From contig NZ_RCHV01000002.1 in the NCBI RefSeq assembly GCF_003665095.1, positions 5,584,501 through 5,648,500 on the forward strand: a stretch of DNA of 64,000 nucleotides. The letters are read 5' to 3'. Below are positions 8,341 through 16,530 of the stretch, in pieces. Both the position numbers and the translations under genes were made by a program. The stretch comes from Streptomyces sp. Z26. GTDB lineage: Bacteria > Actinomycetota > Actinomycetes > Streptomycetales > Streptomycetaceae. Positions within the stretch are counted from its first letter, which is position 1, and the number at the start of each line of letters is the position of its first letter. Under the pieces are notes generated by a model that worked only from the letters and a program-made list of their open reading frames with translations, made no database searches and was not told the origin of the DNA.

Positions 8341-9744
8341 ATGACCGCCGTGAACGCCGAGCCGCCGCCCGCCATGGAACGTCCGCACTTCATCGGCATC
8401 GGCGGCGCCGGGATGTCCGGCATCGCGAAGATCCTCACCCAGCGCGGCGCCCGCGTCGCCGGGAGCGACGCCCGCGAGTCGGAGAGCGTCGCCGCGCTGC
8501 GCGCGCTGGGCGCCACCGTCCACCTCGGCCACGCCGCCGGGCATCTCGCCGACGACGCCAGCTGCGTCGTCGTGTCCAGCGCCATCCGCGCCGACAACCC
8601 GGAGCTGGCGGCGGCGAAGGAGCGGAACGTGCCCGTCGTGCACCGTTCCGACGCGCTCGCCGCCCTGATGGAGGGCCTGCGCCCGCTCGCCGTCGCCGGT
8701 ACGCACGGCAAGACCACCACCACCTCGATGCTCGCCGTCAGCCTGCGCACCCTCGGGCTGGCCCCGTCGTACGCGATCGGCGGCGACCTCGACGTCCCCG
8801 GCTCCAACGCCGACCACGGCGGCGGCGAGATCTTCGTCGCGGAGGCGGACGAGAGCGACCGCAGTTTCCACAAGTACGCGCCCGAGGTCGCGATCATCCT
8901 CAACGTGGAGTTGGACCACCACGCCAACTACGCGTCCATGGACGAGATCCACGACTCCTTCGCCACCTTCGTGGACCGGGTGCGCCCCGGCGGCACCCTC
9001 GTCGTCTCCGCCGACCAGCAGGGCGCCCGGGAACTGACCGCGCGCGTACGGGGACGGGACGGGCTCCGCGTCCGTACGTACGGCGAGGCCGAGGACGCCG
9101 ACGTACGCGTCCTGGAGATCGTGCCGCACGGCCTGACCAGCGAGGTCACCGTCGTGCTCGACGGCGAGCGGCTGACGTTCGCGGTGTCCGTGCCCGGCCG
9201 CCACTACGCGCTCAACGCCGTCGCCGCCCTCACCGCGGGTGTCGCCCTGGGTGTGCCCGCGCCGGAGCTGGCCGCCGCGCTCCGCTCGTACACGGGCGTG
9301 AACCGCCGCCTCCAGCTCAAGGGCGAGGCGAACGGCGCGCAGGTCATCGACTCGTACGCGCACCACCCCACCGAGATGGTCGCCGACCTGGAGGCCGTAC
9401 GCGGCGCCGCGACCGGGGGCCGGGTGCTGGTCCTCTTCCAGCCGCACCTCTTCAGCCGTACGCAGGAGCTGGGCGCGGAGATGGGGGCCGCGCTGGCGCT
9501 GGCCGACGCCTCGGTGGTGCTGGACATCTACCCGGCGCGCGAGGACCCGATCCCCGGCGTCACCAGCGACGTCATCATCGACGCGGCGCGGGCCGCGGGC
9601 GCCGACACGCACCGGGCGCCGAGCCGGGAGGCGGCGCCGGAGCTGGTCGCGGGAATGACGAAGCCCGGTGATCTCGTTCTCACCATGGGCGCGGGCGACG
9701 TCACCGAACTCGGCCCGCTGATCCTCGACCGGCTCGCGGACTGA
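8341..9744 (+). CDS. murC: UDP-N-acetylmuramate--L-alanine ligase
   Basis: Cytoplasmic Mur ligase of 467 aa, the usual length. It joins L-alanine to UDP-N-acetylmuramic acid with ATP, the first peptide step of peptidoglycan synthesis. The Rossmann start HFIGIGGAGMSGIAKIL (residues 16-32) binds the UDP moiety. The ATP loop is GTHGKTTTT (120-128). EADESDRSF and the HHPTEM block near residue 340 are further family motifs. It stands outside the division-cell-wall cluster, as is common for murC in streptomycetes. A TAGGCT box at 8268-8273 is a possible -10 element. The next gene, msrB, begins 129 bases later behind a hairpin, so it is probably a separate unit. Confidence 0.95.
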   Translation: MTAVNAEPPPAMERPHFIGIGGAGMSGIAKILTQRGARVAGSDARESESVAALRALGATVHLGHAAGHLADDASCVVVSSAIRADNPELAAAKERNVPVVHRSDALAALMEGLRPLAVAGTHGKTTTTSMLAVSLRTLGLAPSYAIGGDLDVPGSNADHGGGEIFVAEADESDRSFHKYAPEVAIILNVELDHHANYASMDEIHDSFATFVDRVRPGGTLVVSADQQGARELTARVRGRDGLRVRTYGEAEDADVRVLEIVPHGLTSEVTVVLDGERLTFAVSVPGRHYALNAVAALTAGVALGVPAPELAAALRSYTGVNRRLQLKGEANGAQVIDSYAHHPTEMVADLEAVRGAATGGRVLVLFQPHLFSRTQELGAEMGAALALADASVVLDIYPAREDPIPGVTSDVIIDAARAAGADTHRAPSREAAPELVAGMTKPGDLVLTMGAGDVTELGPLILDRLAD

Positions 9745-9784
9745 CGGCGGGCGGGCGGGGACCGGCGGACACCGGGGGACCGGC

Positions 9785-9809
9785 GCCCGCGTGCGTCACG
9801 TACGCGGGC
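9785..9809 (+). terminator. Hairpin after murC
   Basis: GCCCGCGT (9785-9792) pairs with ACGCGGGC (9802-9809) around nine bases. It lies 40 bases past the murC stop and before the msrB start. Confidence 0.4.
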
Positions 9810-9873
9810 ACCCGCGTACCGACGACGACCCGACGACCTCATGAACGACCTGCGGAGCGAACGGAGCACGGCC

Positions 9874-10281
9874 ATGGCGTACGACGTCGACAAGCCGGAC
9901 GAGCAGTGGCGCGCGGAGCTGACGCCCGAGGAGTACCGGGTGCTGCGCGAGGCCGGTACGGAACGGGCGTTCACCGGTGAGTACACGGACACGAAGACGA
10001 CGGGTGTGTACGGCTGCCGCGCCTGCGGTGCCGAACTCTTCCGCTCCGACACGAAGTTCGCGTCGCACTGCGGGTGGCCGTCCTTCTACGACCCCGCCGA
10101 CAGCGCGGCCGTCGAGCTGATCAGCGACCGCTCCATGGGCATGGTCCGCACCGAGGTCCGCTGCGCGACCTGCGGCTCCCACCTGGGGCACGTCTTCGAG
10201 GGCGAGGGCTACCCGACGCCGACGGACCAGCGGTACTGCATCAACTCCGTCTCGCTCCGCCTCGTCCCCACCGAGGACTGA
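9874..10281 (+). CDS. msrB: Peptide-methionine (R)-S-oxide reductase
   Basis: Enzyme of 135 aa that reduces the R form of methionine sulfoxide in proteins, using thioredoxin. It contains the zinc site (C48, C51, C97, C100 in CRAC and CATC), the block HCGWPSFYDP, GSHLGHVFEGEG and the catalytic cysteine C122 in RYCINSVSL. C66 in HCGWPSF could be the resolving cysteine. ATG at 9874 is preferred: it begins AYDVDKPDEQWR, typical of the family start, with a GGAG about eight bases before. The in-frame ATG at 9841 would add 11 residues unlike the family. No msrA is adjacent. Confidence 0.94.
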   Translation: MAYDVDKPDEQWRAELTPEEYRVLREAGTERAFTGEYTDTKTTGVYGCRACGAELFRSDTKFASHCGWPSFYDPADSAAVELISDRSMGMVRTEVRCATCGSHLGHVFEGEGYPTPTDQRYCINSVSLRLVPTED

Positions 10282-10282
10282 G

Positions 10283-10306
10283 CCGCCCCGCCCCGCCCCG
10301 CCCCGC
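10283..10306 (+). repeat. Short CGCCC tandem repeat after msrB
   Basis: Four to five uninterrupted copies of a five-base unit just past the msrB stop codon. It is a simple repeat of no evident function. The rest of the gap to the DUF4185 gene holds only a duplicated GGATGGCGCGG word. Confidence 0.5.
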
Positions 10307-10423
10307 GCCCTGGGCCCTGGGGTTGGCCCCCGCCGACTGGGGCCGCCGGATGGCGCGGGGCGGCGCGGTCGCGTCCGCCGGGGCGCGCGGGCGGATGGCG
10401 CGGCGCCCCGGACCCGTACGGCG

Positions 10424-11626
10424 TCAGCTGCCGAAGCCTCGTACGCGGTGCTGCATCACGCGGTACGGCCAGTTCGCGTCCGTGTTCCACTGGCTCACCG
10501 ACAGGTGCAGGTCGTCCAGCGTCGAACCCGGGATGATGTAGCCGCCGTAGAGCTGCGCGACGTGCGCGTCGTCCTCCTCACCCCAGGCGCCGCCCCAGAC
10601 CAGGGTGCGGCGGTAGGCGGCGTACAGGTCGGAGGTCGGGGTGTCCATGATGATGCCGTCGATGCGGTAGTCACCCGCGTTGAACCACGTCAGCACCCAC
10701 TTGCCGCCCAGTGGCCGCAGACACAACTCGCCGAAGGCGCCCTCCAGTACGGGCGTCGCCGGGTTGCCCCAGGCCCAGGTGCCGTCCCGGTGTCCCCACG
10801 GCTCGTACGCGGCCGGGTCGGTGACGCGATCGGCGCGTACCCGGTTGAGGATCACCGGCCTGCTGCGGGTGAACGACGTCGAGTACACGTACACCCAGCC
10901 GTCGTTCCCCAACCCCCAGCTCAGGCACTGGAACAGGCCGCCGTCGCGGTCGGCGGCGAACTTCGCGCCGGTGTGCGTCCAGGTGGCGCCCGAGTCGTCC
11001 GAGCGCCAGATCTCGGTCCACACGACGTTGCCGAGGCCCTTGTTGACCATCACGTGCAGGAACATGCTGCCGCCGATGGTGATCACGTCCGACGGCAGCA
11101 CCGTGGAGAACTCCGGGTTGTCGTGCTCGTACGGCCACAGCTGCTGCGCCGCCTCACCGCCCACCGCGCCGGACCAGGTGACGCCCGCGTTCAGGTCGGT
11201 GGTCGTCGACCAGAGCGCGACCGGCGAACGCCACCAACCGCCGCCCACCACCGCGTTCTCGAAGGTGTCACCGAAGACGTAGAGGGTGCGCCCGTCGGGC
11301 GTACGGGCCGGGATGCCGAGGTCCGTGGCCTCCATCCGGAAGCGGGTGGTGAGGCCCGGACCGGTGAGGTCCGCGACCTTCCGCACCTCCAGTGCCCGGG
11401 TGCCCGGCGCCCCCGGCGCCTGCGCGCGGGGTCTGCGCACCGGCACTTCCGTACGTCCCACGGCGCGGGCCGTCGCGGCCCCGCTCGCCGCGAGCAGCCC
11501 ACCGGTGGCCACGGCGCCCGCGGCGGCCCGGAGCAGCGTCGCGCGGCTCACGCCGGGGGCGACGGACGTTGCGGCGGGTGAAGTCGGCTGCGGGGCAGGG
11601 GTGTTGGCGCGACCGACGTACGGCAT
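10424..11626 (-). CDS. Secreted DUF4185-domain protein
   Basis: Protein of 400 aa with an export signal in an N-terminal region of about 55 residues (SRATLLRAAAGAVATGGLLA followed by an Ala-rich cleavage area). Only single arginines precede the hydrophobic part, so Tat export is uncertain. The mature part is a DUF4185 domain, a five-bladed beta-propeller type that carries glycan-active enzymes such as the mycobacterial D-arabinanases: YVFGDTFENAVVGGG, ALWSTTTDLNAGVTW, TEIWRSDDSGATW and the C-terminal HLSVSQWNTDANWPY block. A carbohydrate-acting role is inference from the family. A GAGGAG ribosome site lies eight bases before ATG at 11626. A perfect palindrome lies 43 bases upstream. Confidence 0.82.
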   Translation of the reverse strand: MPYVGRANTPAPQPTSPAATSVAPGVSRATLLRAAAGAVATGGLLAASGAATARAVGRTEVPVRRPRAQAPGAPGTRALEVRKVADLTGPGLTTRFRMEATDLGIPARTPDGRTLYVFGDTFENAVVGGGWWRSPVALWSTTTDLNAGVTWSGAVGGEAAQQLWPYEHDNPEFSTVLPSDVITIGGSMFLHVMVNKGLGNVVWTEIWRSDDSGATWTHTGAKFAADRDGGLFQCLSWGLGNDGWVYVYSTSFTRSRPVILNRVRADRVTDPAAYEPWGHRDGTWAWGNPATPVLEGAFGELCLRPLGGKWVLTWFNAGDYRIDGIIMDTPTSDLYAAYRRTLVWGGAWGEEDDAHVAQLYGGYIIPGSTLDDLHLSVSQWNTDANWPYRVMQHRVRGFGS

Positions 11627-11669
11627 GTGGGGGGCTCCTCTGCGGTGCGAGCGGATTCCCTCCGCTCGG

Positions 11670-11681
11670 GAAATCGATTTC
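11670..11681. promoter_or_regulatory. Perfect palindrome, candidate LacI-type operator
   Basis: GAAATCGATTTC is a perfect 12-bp palindrome, AT-rich against its surroundings, 43 bases upstream of the DUF4185 start. Palindromes with a central CG are typical operators of LacI/GalR sugar repressors. No LacI gene is in the window. Confidence 0.4.
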
Positions 11682-11786
11682 AGCGAGAGTCGTACAGGCC
11701 GATCCGGCCGTCAATGCCGCGAACACCGCCCGCCGTTGCCCCGCTGCCGGTCTAAGGTGACCGCACGCCGACACGGGGGAGGACGG

Positions 11787-13334
11787 GTGCTGCGGAGGCG
11801 GTTCGACCGGCGGGTGCTGGCACTCGTCGAGGTGCGCGGCGGAGAACGCGGCAGGGACGACGCCAAGTCGGCCTGCGAGGCGCGCGGTTGGCGGGTCGTG
11901 GACGCGTACGAGCGGGGCACGGGTGCCACCGCCGGGGTGCTGACGCCCGAACCGGGCGCGTGGCTGCTGTCCGTGGAGATCGGCCTCTACGGCGCCGTCC
12001 GCCGCGCCGAACGCGGCGCCGCCTGGCGGGTGCAGCGCCTGGCGCGTACCGCCAGCCTGGAGATGTACGTACGCCGCGCCGAACTCCTGCACGCCGACCG
12101 CGAGTTGCTCCCGGTCTGGCACGCCCACACCACCGCCCACCGGCCCGCGCCGCCCCCGCGCCCCGCCGCGCGCGCGGAGGTGTGGGCGTACCGGCTGGCC
12201 CGGCTCCGGGCGCGGCGGCTGGAGCGTCTGCGTCGCTTTCACGTCGGCGTGCTCGTCAGCGGCACGCCATCGGAGGCGCGTCGGCTTGCTCGGATGCCGC
12301 ACGCGAACTCACCGAGGCACGAATGTGTGGATGTGCTCTCGGAGGAAGGGATTGACCATAGCCAGAGGCGATTGCTCTGGGAGGACGACGTCCGGCGACG
12401 GCTCGCGGGCCTGGCCCTCTGGCTGTTGGTGATGGCGCTGGCTGCGCTCGTAGCCAGGGACAGCGGTGCGGTGGTGTGGACGCTGGCAACGGGCCTCGCG
12501 GTTGTGGCTTTCGGCGGCGCCGTCATGGTCGGTGTGAGGCTGTGGGACGTCCTGCCCACATGGCTGGCAGTCTCCTTCGTCACCGGTCTCGCCGCGTTCG
12601 TCCTCGTCTGGACAGTGGGCGCCGGGGACAGCCCTGGGTTGGATCGCGGACAGACGTTCGGCGCTCTGGCTCATGCGTTCATCGGCCTCGGTCTGTGGCT
12701 ACTGGTGCGGCAGTGGACATGGGGCGACTGGTTTGCCGTCGTCGTCCCCGTGCTCGCCACCTTCATCGTGTCCGCGTTGCTCACTGCTGGCTCGGTGAAT
12801 CATGCTCTGTACGCGGAGAGCTTGTCGCTTTCGCCTGAGGCTCTGGATGTGACGAGCTTCTGGCGATTCGTCGCCGCGCTTGCGCTGTTCCGAGCGGTGG
12901 ACCCGGTCCTGTTGGTGCCTGCTGTCTACGGCTTCGCCAAGCACTTCCACTACCTGCGTAACGAACGTGCATGGCTGGGCGTTGCCGTCGTCGCGCTCGT
13001 CGGTTGTTCGGCCGCCGTGGTCGGCATCGTCCTGGAATCCGCCGACCGCGCCGCCCGCGACACGATCGCGGCGGCCGAGCAACGCACCCAGCCACCCCCG
13101 TACTTCGGCGTCACGCCGGAGTGGACGTGCGTCCAGCCGGTCGTCCCCGTACGCGAACTGCCGGGACAGGGCGGCGTGTTGCGCCCGCAGCGGCCCTACG
13201 TCTCGTTCGGCGTCGCGGGCGGCGACGTCGTCCTGTGGGACACCGCCACCGACGGGCCGCTGAAGCTGCCCGCCGACCGGGTCCGCCTCGTACCGGTGGA
13301 CACGCCGCGCGCCCCGTGCCCCGCGTCACCCTGA
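11787..13334 (+). CDS. Unidentified polytopic membrane protein with soluble N-terminal region
   Basis: Protein of 515 aa. Residues 1-205 are soluble, Arg/Ala-rich and hold no motif I recognise. From about residue 207 there are roughly seven membrane spans (LAGLALWLLVMALAALVA, VVWTLATGLAVVAFGGAVM, TWLAVSFVTGLAAFVLVW and others), ending with WLGVAVVALVGCSAAVVGI. A soluble tail of about 90 residues follows. Start GTG at 11787 has GGGGGAGGA before it. Composition is uneven: bases about 12240-13010 have more A and T at third positions than both ends of the gene, as if the membrane part came from elsewhere. Function unknown. Confidence 0.6.
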   Translation: MLRRRFDRRVLALVEVRGGERGRDDAKSACEARGWRVVDAYERGTGATAGVLTPEPGAWLLSVEIGLYGAVRRAERGAAWRVQRLARTASLEMYVRRAELLHADRELLPVWHAHTTAHRPAPPPRPAARAEVWAYRLARLRARRLERLRRFHVGVLVSGTPSEARRLARMPHANSPRHECVDVLSEEGIDHSQRRLLWEDDVRRRLAGLALWLLVMALAALVARDSGAVVWTLATGLAVVAFGGAVMVGVRLWDVLPTWLAVSFVTGLAAFVLVWTVGAGDSPGLDRGQTFGALAHAFIGLGLWLLVRQWTWGDWFAVVVPVLATFIVSALLTAGSVNHALYAESLSLSPEALDVTSFWRFVAALALFRAVDPVLLVPAVYGFAKHFHYLRNERAWLGVAVVALVGCSAAVVGIVLESADRAARDTIAAAEQRTQPPPYFGVTPEWTCVQPVVPVRELPGQGGVLRPQRPYVSFGVAGGDVVLWDTATDGPLKLPADRVRLVPVDTPRAPCPASP

Positions 13335-13368
13335 AATCGCTGGCACGGCGCCGGGGCCCGCACCCAGG

Positions 13369-14040
13369 ATGGCGCGCATGTACGACTCCCTGCTGCCGTT
13401 CCTCGGCGCCTGCCTGCTCATCGCCCTGTCGCCCGGCCCGAGCACCGTCCTGATCATCCGCAACTCCCTGCGCGGCCGCCGTACCGGCATGCTCACCGTC
13501 CTCGGCAACGAGACCGGCGTCTTCGTGTGGGGCCTCGTCGCGGCTTTCGGCCTGTCGGCGCTGCTGGCGGCGTCCGAGGCGGCGTACGACGTGCTGCGCT
13601 TCGTGGGTGCCGGGGTGCTGATCGTCTTCGGCGTGCAGGCGATACGGGCGGCCCGGCGCGGCGACGGTACGGGCCCCGCCCCGTACGCGGACGCGAGCAC
13701 GGGCGGGGACGGGGGCGGGAGCGGCGCGGCGGCCGAGTCGCGTGCGGGGCGTCGCGCGTACCGCGCGGGCCTCCTGATGAACCTGGCCAACCCGAAGGCC
13801 GCCCTCTTCGCGATGTCGTTCCTGCCGCAGTTCGTGCCGTCCGGCGCTCCCCAACTCCCCGCGATGGTGGGCCTGGCGGCGCTCTGGGCGGTCTTCGAGG
13901 TCGGCTACTACGCCACGTACGTGTGGGGCGTCGGCCGCCTGAAGCGCCTCCTCACCCGCCCCCGCGTGCACCGCCGCCTGGAGCAGGTCTCGGGCGGTGT
14001 CCTCCTGGCCCTCGGCGCCCGCCTCGCCCTGGAGGGCTGA
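13369..14040 (+). CDS. LysE-family translocator
   Basis: Membrane protein of 223 aa with the LysE/RhtB exporter fold of about six spans. The N-terminal signature LLIALSPGPSTVLIIRNSL (starting near residue 16) and GNETGVFVWGLVAAFGLSAL are typical. A charged, Gly/Asp-rich loop at residues 100-125 separates the two halves, and LLMNLANPKAALFAMSFLPQF marks the second. Family members export amino acids such as lysine, arginine, threonine or homoserine lactone; the substrate cannot be told here. An in-frame ATG nine bases downstream (MYDSLLPF) may be the true start. It is the last gene of native composition before an accessory-looking stretch. Confidence 0.88.
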   Translation: MARMYDSLLPFLGACLLIALSPGPSTVLIIRNSLRGRRTGMLTVLGNETGVFVWGLVAAFGLSALLAASEAAYDVLRFVGAGVLIVFGVQAIRAARRGDGTGPAPYADASTGGDGGGSGAAAESRAGRRAYRAGLLMNLANPKAALFAMSFLPQFVPSGAPQLPAMVGLAALWAVFEVGYYATYVWGVGRLKRLLTRPRVHRRLEQVSGGVLLALGARLALEG

Positions 14041-14345
14041 CGGCCCCGGCTGCCTAATTGGCCCGGGTGAGCGTTGTTGGCCTGCGGGCGGGAGCAATCT
14101 CGCTGACCTGCGGTTTCCAGAACGGCTCGCCTGTCCGGAGCTTCTCGGGGAAGTGAAGGCGTTCGTGGACCACGACCTTTGCCGGTCGTGTCACCGCTGT
14201 CTTCCGGAAGCGGATCAGCGGCGGGCGTTTGAGCGCCCGCCGCCCGCTGATCCTGCTGCGGGCAGCGGAACTTGGGGAAGGGGTCTCTACAGGTGCACGA
14301 GTGCTTCATCTATGGTCATCGGGAAACGGCTATACGGGGGTTGCC
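14041..14345 (+). other. 305-base gap; no gene seen
   Basis: No convincing coding frame lies between the LysE gene and the next start. The stretch holds one large imperfect stem-loop (see 14213-14252) and composition already shifts to lower third-position GC bias than the LysE gene, so the accessory segment may begin here. GGGGG before the ATG at 14346 is the ribosome site of the next gene. Confidence 0.5.
14213..14252. other. Large stem-loop upstream of the unknown two-gene module
   Basis: GATCAGCGG...CGGGCG pairs with CGCCCG...CCGCTGATC around TTTGAG, with a four-base bulge on one side. No U-tract follows. It could terminate upstream transcription or be part of a 5' leader, 94 bases before the 14346 start. 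Confidence 0.45.
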
Positions 14346-15617
14346 ATGGGCTTGATCACTTCTCTCTCCATTGAGGAATTCCTCAGCCTGCCGTTTCCGG
14401 TCCCCTCGGTCGGCGGCTACGCCGGCCTGGTCTTCTTGATCTCTCGGACGGCCGACGCACCGGAGTTGCAGAAGAGGTTTTTCAGGGAGTGGGCTGACAT
14501 CCACGATGTCACCGCGCGCCACGTAGGGGTGGTCATCCCGAGCCCGTGGGAGGAACTGCGGCTGGGGCGACTGGCCCGCTGGGGCAGCGGGTCAGTGCAG
14601 GTTCGCGTGCGCGGAGTGCGACGGATCGTTGGCCGGGATGGCCCCAATCCATCGAGTTCCTGGTATCCGGACGGGCTGCGTCCAGAAGGGGAGTGGCAGA
14701 CTCACGTGCACGTGCACACCGCGGCCGTCGACTTCCTGCCGAGGAGACCAGTTGACCATCAGAGCGACCTCACCCGCACTGTCAGTGACATGCAGGAATT
14801 CTTCGGGATCTCTGAGGCGCTGCTCCCGTGTGCGGTGGTGGTATGCCTGAGCGAGCAACAGGCCGTCGCCGTCGCGCTCGAGAACGATGACAGCGTATAT
14901 GGGCTGCTCAAGCAAACGAAATCCCAGGCAGAGGATCACCTGGCGGAACTTCGGCGCTACGACGCGGATATCGCGGCAGCCGAAGACGAGTTGAGGATCG
15001 CCAGAGTGCCCCTCGACGTCAACATAGCGGAGGCCTGCCGTGCCGCGACGGCAGCCGAACGCGGCGCGGACGTGGCGCTCAGGGCCTGGCACGACGAGCG
15101 GGATGAGGCAGTAGACGTCCTGGCCCGCTTCGGCGGGACGCGGACTGACCACGACGGCCAGTTGTGCCGCCGGGTAAGCGAGGTGCTGGCCAGCGGAATG
15201 CCACTCACCGGCAATGTTCAGGAGGCAGTGCAGGAAGTCATGCGTTTGTTTGATTCGCCGAACGTGGCGTTCCTGAGGCTGCCGAGCAAGATCCCGCGTA
15301 TTCAGGAACTCCGCGAGGAGTACCTCGAGAAGCGGCAGGCCCATCGCGAGGCCAACCGGCGTCTGGATGCAGCCGAGAATGCCGCTAGGCACGCCCTGAC
15401 CCCGTTCGAGAGCTGGATTGAAAGCCTCAAAGTGGAACGGAACAACGCTGTCAACGGGCCATGGCTCGCGGCCGCCGTGGCGGCCGCGAGCCAGTCCCTC
15501 GGGCTGCAACCAGCCGGAGCGCACGGGCTGCTGTCCTGGCGGCGCCTTACCTGGCCGGTCACGGTCTGGAAGCGGCCGGAGCAGAACCTGCCGATCTTCA
15601 GCCGCGCGCGCTCATGA
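14346..15617 (+). CDS. Unknown protein, first gene of a two-gene module
   Basis: Soluble protein of 423 aa that I do not recognise. The N-terminal part has an alternating strand-helix pattern (GGYAGLVFLISRTADAPELQ, later DVTARHVGVVIPSPWEELRL) suggesting an alpha/beta domain up to about residue 190, where EALLPCAVVVCLSEQQAVAV reads like another buried strand. Residues 205-370 are strongly helical and charged, with heptad-like runs (LAELRRYDADIAAAEDEL, LREEYLEKRQAHREANRRL), so a coiled coil is likely. The start has GGGGG eight bases upstream. Its stop overlaps the start of the next gene (ATGA), so the two are translationally coupled. Base and codon use differ from the chromosome around it, which points to transfer. 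Confidence 0.6.
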   Translation: MGLITSLSIEEFLSLPFPVPSVGGYAGLVFLISRTADAPELQKRFFREWADIHDVTARHVGVVIPSPWEELRLGRLARWGSGSVQVRVRGVRRIVGRDGPNPSSSWYPDGLRPEGEWQTHVHVHTAAVDFLPRRPVDHQSDLTRTVSDMQEFFGISEALLPCAVVVCLSEQQAVAVALENDDSVYGLLKQTKSQAEDHLAELRRYDADIAAAEDELRIARVPLDVNIAEACRAATAAERGADVALRAWHDERDEAVDVLARFGGTRTDHDGQLCRRVSEVLASGMPLTGNVQEAVQEVMRLFDSPNVAFLRLPSKIPRIQELREEYLEKRQAHREANRRLDAAENAARHALTPFESWIESLKVERNNAVNGPWLAAAVAAASQSLGLQPAGAHGLLSWRRLTWPVTVWKRPEQNLPIFSRARS

Positions 15618-16111
15618 CGGCTCCCGCATCCCAACCACCGGTGCCCGCAGCGGGGTTCGCACCCCTGATAGGTGCGCAAGTTGCGGACGAACGCGTTCGG
15701 AAGGACTCGCTCGAGCAGCGCGGGATCGCCGTCATCTCCAGTGCGGGAACCCTCGTCGCTATCGTCCTTGGGTTCCTGTCCCTCACGAGACTCGGCGACG
15801 CCGAGCGCATGCCGTCGGTGGCGCTTGGCCTACTCATCGGGACCTTGGTCGTGCTGACCGCCGCCTCCGCACTGGGGCTGCTCATCAATCTCCCCAGGCC
15901 CCTGCCGGTGGTGGAACTTCACGACCTGATCGGGCAGCGCGATGCCGCAGCGCCCCAGACAGAGTTGGCGTTCCAATGCACGCTGCTGGTGACCCTGCGC
16001 CAGCACAACCGCGGGTGCGCGCGGCGGCTCTTCGGGGCGCTCCTGCTGGAAGTCCTAGCGCTGGCCATGATGGCAGGTAGCGCGCTGCGCATCTTGTGGC
16101 CGGCACTGTGA
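15614..16111 (+). CDS. Unknown two-span membrane protein, second gene of the module
   Basis: Protein of 165 aa whose ATG overlaps the stop of the 423-aa gene. After about 45 soluble residues there are two membrane segments (GIAVISSAGTLVAIVLGFLS and ALGLLIGTLVVLTAASALGL) with a short loop, then a soluble stretch of some 60 residues and a third hydrophobic run near the C-terminus (FGALLLEVLALAMMAGSALR). This layout of two spans plus a soluble region is seen in membrane effectors of some phage-defence systems such as Pycsar, but I see no sequence motif that proves it. Together with its partner it may form a sensor-effector pair; this is inference. Confidence 0.6.
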   Translation: MTAPASQPPVPAAGFAPLIGAQVADERVRKDSLEQRGIAVISSAGTLVAIVLGFLSLTRLGDAERMPSVALGLLIGTLVVLTAASALGLLINLPRPLPVVELHDLIGQRDAAAPQTELAFQCTLLVTLRQHNRGCARRLFGALLLEVLALAMMAGSALRILWPAL

Positions 16112-16120
16112 GGGGACGCG

Positions 16121-16530
16121 TTGACCGTGGCGGACGGCGCGGGGTATCCGACGGCGCGGACCTGCGTGCGCGTCGCAGGGGAAGCGGCCGAGCTGGCCGT
16201 CGCCGCTGCGGACGAGGCGATGAGCGCCGTGTGCCGCAGCCGCACACCATCGCGCTGGACGAGGACGTGCGCGCCGCGCACCAAGAGGCAAATGCTACCG
16301 GGCGGTTCGCGGGCTGGGTACGGCAGGCGGCGGCCGACCCGGACGAGCCGGAACACGTGCCTCGCAACTTCGCGCGGCGGGCCGCCCACCACGTCGTACA
16401 GGCACAGGTAGTCGCCGGGGTGCACGACGAGATCGAACGTCTACGTCGGCAAGTTACCGAGGGACGTGCCGTGAGACTGTACCGGGGAATCGCAGACCGT
16501 ACCGGTGGAGGCAACAGTGAACGTCCGTGA
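16121..16530 (+). pseudogene. Small gene apparently broken by a frameshift
   Basis: Two frames each look coding over half the length. From TTG 16121 (GAGGGGA ahead of it) the frame gives about 37 plausible residues ending EAAELAVAAADEAMSAV, after which it turns into Arg/Thr-rich nonsense. From position 16231 the -1 frame has strong G/C third positions and reads PQPHTIALDEDVRAAHQ, FAGWVRQAAADPDEPEHV and VHDEIERLRRQVTEGRAV to the TGA at 16530. One protein of about 135 aa, joined by a one-base frame change near 16231, is the simplest reading. Alternatives are a separate short gene starting with GTG at 16231, or a sequencing error. No family recognised. It overlaps the next gene by 14 bases. Confidence 0.45.
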
